From the NCBI GenBank assembly GCA_937925475.1, contig CALEWH010000024.1, positions 1 to 8,613 on the forward strand: DNA of 8,613 nt, in the 5' to 3' direction. This document shows, in pieces, positions 6,100 to 8,613 of the stretch. This DNA comes from an uncultured Clostridia bacterium. GTDB taxonomy: Bacteria; Bacillota; Clostridia; Christensenellales; UBA1242. A model generated the notes under the pieces. That model searched no databases. It saw nothing but the letters and a program-made list of their open reading frames with translations, and was not told the origin of the DNA. The first letter of the stretch is position 1. Every line of letters begins with the position of its first letter. Position numbers and translations under genes: made by a program.

Positions 6100-6103
6100 G
6101 GAG
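6100..6103 (+). promoter_or_regulatory. Ribosome binding site that fixes the ABC ATPase start
   Basis: GGAG lies 6 bases before the ATG at 6110. It falls inside the frame of the alternative ATG at 6092, which lacks a purine-rich site upstream. Starting at 6110 also gives MLEIKNFSKIYPNGK, the standard beginning for this ATPase family. Confidence 0.75.
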
Positions 6104-6109
6104 AAGAAT

Positions 6110-6820
6110 ATGCTTGAAATAAAAAATTTTTCTAAGATATATCCAAATGGAAAAGTTGGGGCAAAGGACATAAACATCAATGTTGAAAGCGGTGACATAT
6201 TTGCGTTTATCGGACACAATGGTGCGGGAAAAACCACCACAATAAAAAGTATTGTGGGCATAAACGACATCACAAGCGGTGACATTTTGATAGACGGCGT
6301 GTCAGTAAAAGATAGTGCTATGAAATGCAAAAAACTCATTGCGTATATCCCAGACAATCCAGATATTTATCCATCTCTAACAGGTATTCAATATCTAAAT
6401 CTTATTGCCGACATATTTAGAGTGAGCAAAGAGCAAAGGAAAGAGCAAATAGAAAAATACTCGGCTTTGCTAGGGATTGATAAAGACCTAAACACTCCGA
6501 TACAAAACTATTCGCACGGAATGAAGCAAAAACTTGTTATTGTTTCTGCTTTTGTACATAATCCAAAACTTATCATAATGGACGAGCCATTTGTAGGGCT
6601 TGATCCGAAGGCGAGTTTTATTGTCAAGGGTCTTATGAAAGATTTTGTTAAAAGCGGTGGCGCGATCTTTTTCTCGACTCATATTTTGGAAGTCGCTGAA
6701 AAACTTTGCAATAAGGTCGCAATCATTAAAAATGGTCAAATAGTTTGCCAAGGCAAAATGTCCGACATTAAAAAGGACGAGAGTCTTGAAGATGTGTTTA
6801 TGGAGTTGAGCGATGAATAA
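6110..6820 (+). CDS. ABC transporter ATP-binding subunit
   Basis: A 236-residue single nucleotide-binding domain that powers the membrane protein encoded next. Walker A is GHNGAGKT (35-42), the signature is YSHGMKQK (134-141), Walker B is LIIMDEP (154-160), the D-loop is GLDP (163-166), and the switch histidine is in STH (189-191). The signature is the YSHGM variant, and the Q-loop region reads AYIPDNPDIYPSLTG (78-92) without the usual glutamine. Both are common in the BcrA/YtrB-like ATPases that pair with ABC-2 membrane subunits. That group includes exporters and antimicrobial-peptide resistance pumps, but the substrate here is unknown. The stop overlaps the next start by 8 bases, so the two products are probably made together by translational coupling. 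ATG at 6092 is possible but lacks its own ribosome site. Confidence 0.93.
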   Translation: MLEIKNFSKIYPNGKVGAKDININVESGDIFAFIGHNGAGKTTTIKSIVGINDITSGDILIDGVSVKDSAMKCKKLIAYIPDNPDIYPSLTGIQYLNLIADIFRVSKEQRKEQIEKYSALLGIDKDLNTPIQNYSHGMKQKLVIVSAFVHNPKLIIMDEPFVGLDPKASFIVKGLMKDFVKSGGAIFFSTHILEVAEKLCNKVAIIKNGQIVCQGKMSDIKKDESLEDVFMELSDE

Positions 6821-8369
6821 TCTTGGCATACTTATTAAAAACAACTTTAATATGTTGCTTGGTAGATTGCAAGGCAAAAAAGAGCGAAAACCTGTAAAAA
6901 CAGCGGTTGCTTTACTTGTATTAGGTGTGCTTGCGATTGTTGCTTTGTACACTTATCAAGCGTATACAATGTTTGACGGGCTGGGCAAATTGGGACTAAA
7001 TGATCTTGTATTGTTTCATGGCATTTTGATTAGCCTTAGCGTTATGCTGATTGTCGGAGTTATGCGGGTGAGTGCAAATCAAAAACACAATGACGCCGAC
7101 CTTCTTATGTCTTTGCCTATTAAAAAAATAGACATCGTGTTTTCCAAACTTTTAAATTATTATTTCTTTGATTTGTTTTTCTCGGTCCTTATGTTGCTTC
7201 CTTATGTGGTCCTATATCAAATCTTTGCTTCCTTTAATGCGTGGGTGCTAATTAGGGGACTTCTATGTGTAATTACTTTGCCACTATTTAGCGTAGGGGT
7301 GAGTTGTGTCTTGGACTGGATTATCAAAAGACTCTTTAATAGACTGGCTTGCGGAAACCTTTTGAAGTCGTTGTTTGCGGTGTTTATTTTCATCGTGGTT
7401 ATGGCTTTGATGATGCTCAAAACATTGTTTTATGGCAGTGTCACTATTGATTCTATGCAAGACTACTTTGCTGATAGATTTTTCACAAAGGCGTTTTTGG
7501 ATTTTATCTTGCACTTCAATTTGTCTAGCATTGCTATTGTGTTGTCTACTATTTTAGTGCCGTTTGTTTTGGGTGTGATACTTTACTATAATGACTGGGG
7601 CAAATCTTTTTCTAAGTTTGCGTCGAGTAAAATGACACTAAAGTTTGGTGATGATAAGGGCGAAACTAAAAGTTTGCTTAGAAAAGAAATCGGAACTTAT
7701 TCGACCACTGTTGGTTGGATTGTAAACTCGATTATCGGACCAGTGTTGATGCTCGTAATTGGTGTGATGGTCGCTTGTTTTGGTCTTGGACAGTTTAAGT
7801 CCGCGTGGGGAATCGACCTTGATAAAAATGTCTTGGCTGGACTTATGGCGGTTGTTTTCTGCGGAATGGTGGCTATGAGTATTATATCCTGTTGTAGTCT
7901 GTCCCTTGAAGGAAAACAATTTTGGCTTCTAAAATCGAGCCCTGTAAATGAAAAAACCTTACTAACTGTTAAAGCACTTTTGCAAATTGTAGTGGTTGAG
8001 CCATTTGTATTGATTTCAAGCGTGTTGTTGGCTGTAAAACTCAAATTTGATTTTGCACAATTCTTGATTGTTTTTGGACTTCCTACAATGCTTAACTTGA
8101 TTTGTAGTTTTGGTGGGGTTTTGCTAAACTTGTTCTTTCCGTCTTTTGACTGGGAAGACGAAACAAAAGTAGTCAAACAAAGCCTTTCGACTCTGCTTAC
8201 TATGGTCGGTGGAATGATTTTGACGGTTGTTGGAGTAGTACTTTATGCACTTGTTGGACTGTCGTTTGGATTGAGCTTTATAATAACATTTGTTGTTTAT
8301 TTGTTGGTTTTAGCTTTGATTTTGGCTTTGCTTTATACAAAAGGCGTAAAGCGTTTTCATAAATTGTAA
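6813..8369 (+). CDS. ABC-2-type transporter membrane subunit
   Basis: A 518-residue integral membrane protein with about 12 predicted hydrophobic segments, roughly at 31-50, 67-85, 112-138, 146-168, 186-205, 238-258, 300-325, 340-362, 388-408, 415-440, 458-482 and 485-507. A short amphipathic, lysine-rich N-terminus precedes the first segment. A central hydrophilic stretch (259-296) is followed by a second half containing EGKQFWLLKSSPV (366-378), a cytoplasmic-loop motif typical of large ABC-2 permeases of Firmicutes; a weaker counterpart, DADLLMSLPI (94-103), lies in the first half. This suggests an internally duplicated permease working with a homodimer of the adjacent ATPase. GGAG at 6802-6805 lies 7 bases before the ATG, inside the ATPase gene. 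It is the last gene of its operon. The transported compound cannot be inferred; export of a peptide or antibiotic, or membrane maintenance, is plausible. Confidence 0.88.
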   Translation: MNNLGILIKNNFNMLLGRLQGKKERKPVKTAVALLVLGVLAIVALYTYQAYTMFDGLGKLGLNDLVLFHGILISLSVMLIVGVMRVSANQKHNDADLLMSLPIKKIDIVFSKLLNYYFFDLFFSVLMLLPYVVLYQIFASFNAWVLIRGLLCVITLPLFSVGVSCVLDWIIKRLFNRLACGNLLKSLFAVFIFIVVMALMMLKTLFYGSVTIDSMQDYFADRFFTKAFLDFILHFNLSSIAIVLSTILVPFVLGVILYYNDWGKSFSKFASSKMTLKFGDDKGETKSLLRKEIGTYSTTVGWIVNSIIGPVLMLVIGVMVACFGLGQFKSAWGIDLDKNVLAGLMAVVFCGMVAMSIISCCSLSLEGKQFWLLKSSPVNEKTLLTVKALLQIVVVEPFVLISSVLLAVKLKFDFAQFLIVFGLPTMLNLICSFGGVLLNLFFPSFDWEDETKVVKQSLSTLLTMVGGMILTVVGVVLYALVGLSFGLSFIITFVVYLLVLALILALLYTKGVKRFHKL

Positions 8370-8399
8370 AAGACTTGGCAATTTGCCAAGTCTTTTTTT
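8368..8399 (+). terminator. Rho-independent terminator of the ABC operon
   Basis: A perfect stem joins AAAAGACTTGGCA (8368-8380) to TGCCAAGTCTTTT (8384-8396) with a three-base loop, followed by more T residues to 8399. It overlaps the last two bases of the permease stop codon. It is the strongest terminator in the window. Confidence 0.92.
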
Positions 8400-8477
8400 A
8401 TATCTTTCAAAACAATTTTCATTTGTGAAAACAATAAAATAATGTAAATATTATTATTTAAGTCTAAGAGTGATAAT

Positions 8478-8504
8478 AAAAAAAGAAGCCAATAAATTGA
8501 CTTC
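8478..8504 (-). terminator. Terminator for minus-strand transcription entering from the right
   Basis: GAAGCCAAT (8485-8493) pairs with ATTGACTTC (8496-8504), with one C:A mismatch. On the minus strand the hairpin is followed by seven T residues (8484 down to 8478). It sits just downstream, in minus-strand terms, of the repeat at 8512-8613, so it may end a transcript coming from a gene outside the window or from the repeat itself. Confidence 0.6.
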
Positions 8505-8511
8505 ATTTGTA

Positions 8512-8613
8512 TGGTGCCGATGGGTCGACGCGTTAAGAAAAGAGTCCAGTGGACTCTTTTTAGCCAAAGACGGGAGCACATTTGTGCGGTCTGGGTCCGA
8601 CAGGACGACGCGA
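8512..8613 (-). repeat. Structured intergenic repeat, divergent copy 3 (cut by the right edge)
   Basis: Read on the minus strand, this shows the copy-2 order: GGCTAAAAA (8565-8557), a hairpin, then ACGCGTCG (8533-8526). The box-to-box gap is 23 bases here and 24 in copy 2. The outer sequence is otherwise different. Further small hairpins are GCACA/TGTGC at 8576-8587 and GTCC-GACA-GGAC at 8595-8606. CGACGCG appears twice, at 8526-8532 and 8606-8612, 80 bases apart, which may mean another unit begins at the window end. The GC-rich composition contrasts with the AT-rich DNA at 8400-8510. Confidence 0.65.
8538..8560. terminator. Bidirectional terminator-like hairpin inside repeat copy 3
   Basis: AAAAGAGTCC (8538-8547) and GGACTCTTTT (8551-8560) form ten perfect pairs around an AGT loop. 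The stem has an A-run on one side and a T-run on the other, so it could stop transcription from either direction. It occupies the same place as the different-sequence hairpin at 1008-1031 in copy 2. Confidence 0.65.

Noticed and set aside
263..8369. Alternative genetic code (no gene here ends in TGA)
   Set aside because: The genes are intact without any in-frame TGA and use TGG for tryptophan. A code with TGA as tryptophan would be expected to show in-frame TGA.
8357..8581. Minus-strand open frame of 74 codons at the right end
   Set aside because: It spans the repeat hairpin, the minus-strand terminator and the ABC-operon terminator, so it is unlikely to be translated.
1..8613. CRISPR array, rRNA, transposase or phage genes
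   Set aside because: No regularly spaced short repeats, no rRNA-like stretch and no transposase, integrase or phage structural protein was seen on either strand.

Overview
The window looks like a low-GC Firmicutes-type chromosome piece, probably from an uncultured gut-type Clostridia relative. This rests on the AT-rich DNA, GGAG/GAGGAG ribosome sites, TATAAT-like promoters, U-tailed hairpin terminators, and the presence of a free-standing glutaminyl-tRNA synthetase. Taxonomy is inference; there is no rRNA or other marker gene here. All complete genes are on the + strand and end in TAA or TAG.

Layout. 1-210 is an open frame that enters from the left edge; its first 55 bases are a GC-rich repeat and the remainder looks like the AT-rich tail of an unidentified protein. 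263-706 is a small Nudix hydrolase with its own promoter. 707-1164 has no convincing gene but holds a terminator-like hairpin (784-828), a structured repeat (about 931-1060) whose GC-rich core copies bases 1-55 at 54 of 55 positions, and the malQ promoter. 1165-2613 is a divergent 4-alpha-glucanotransferase (malQ). 2770-4449 is glnS with its own promoter and strong terminator. 4616-6037 is cysS. 6110-6820 and 6813-8369 overlap by 8 bases and encode the ATPase and membrane subunit of an ABC-2-type transporter, followed by a strong terminator. From about 8478 to the right edge there is a minus-strand terminator and another member of the repeat family, in inverse orientation.

Functionally this is mostly housekeeping: alpha-glucan processing, charging of tRNA-Gln and tRNA-Cys, and a two-gene transporter of unknown substrate. 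No multi-gene defence, CRISPR or biosynthetic system is visible. The most unusual content is the intergenic repeat family. Two members keep the same order and spacing (ACGCGTCG, about 23-24 bases, GGCTAAAAA on one strand) while the intervening hairpin has different sequence but still pairs. Both window edges lie in this family, which fits a contig broken at dispersed repeats. Secondary points are the lost arginine in MalQ and the altered KMSKS-type loop in GlnRS.
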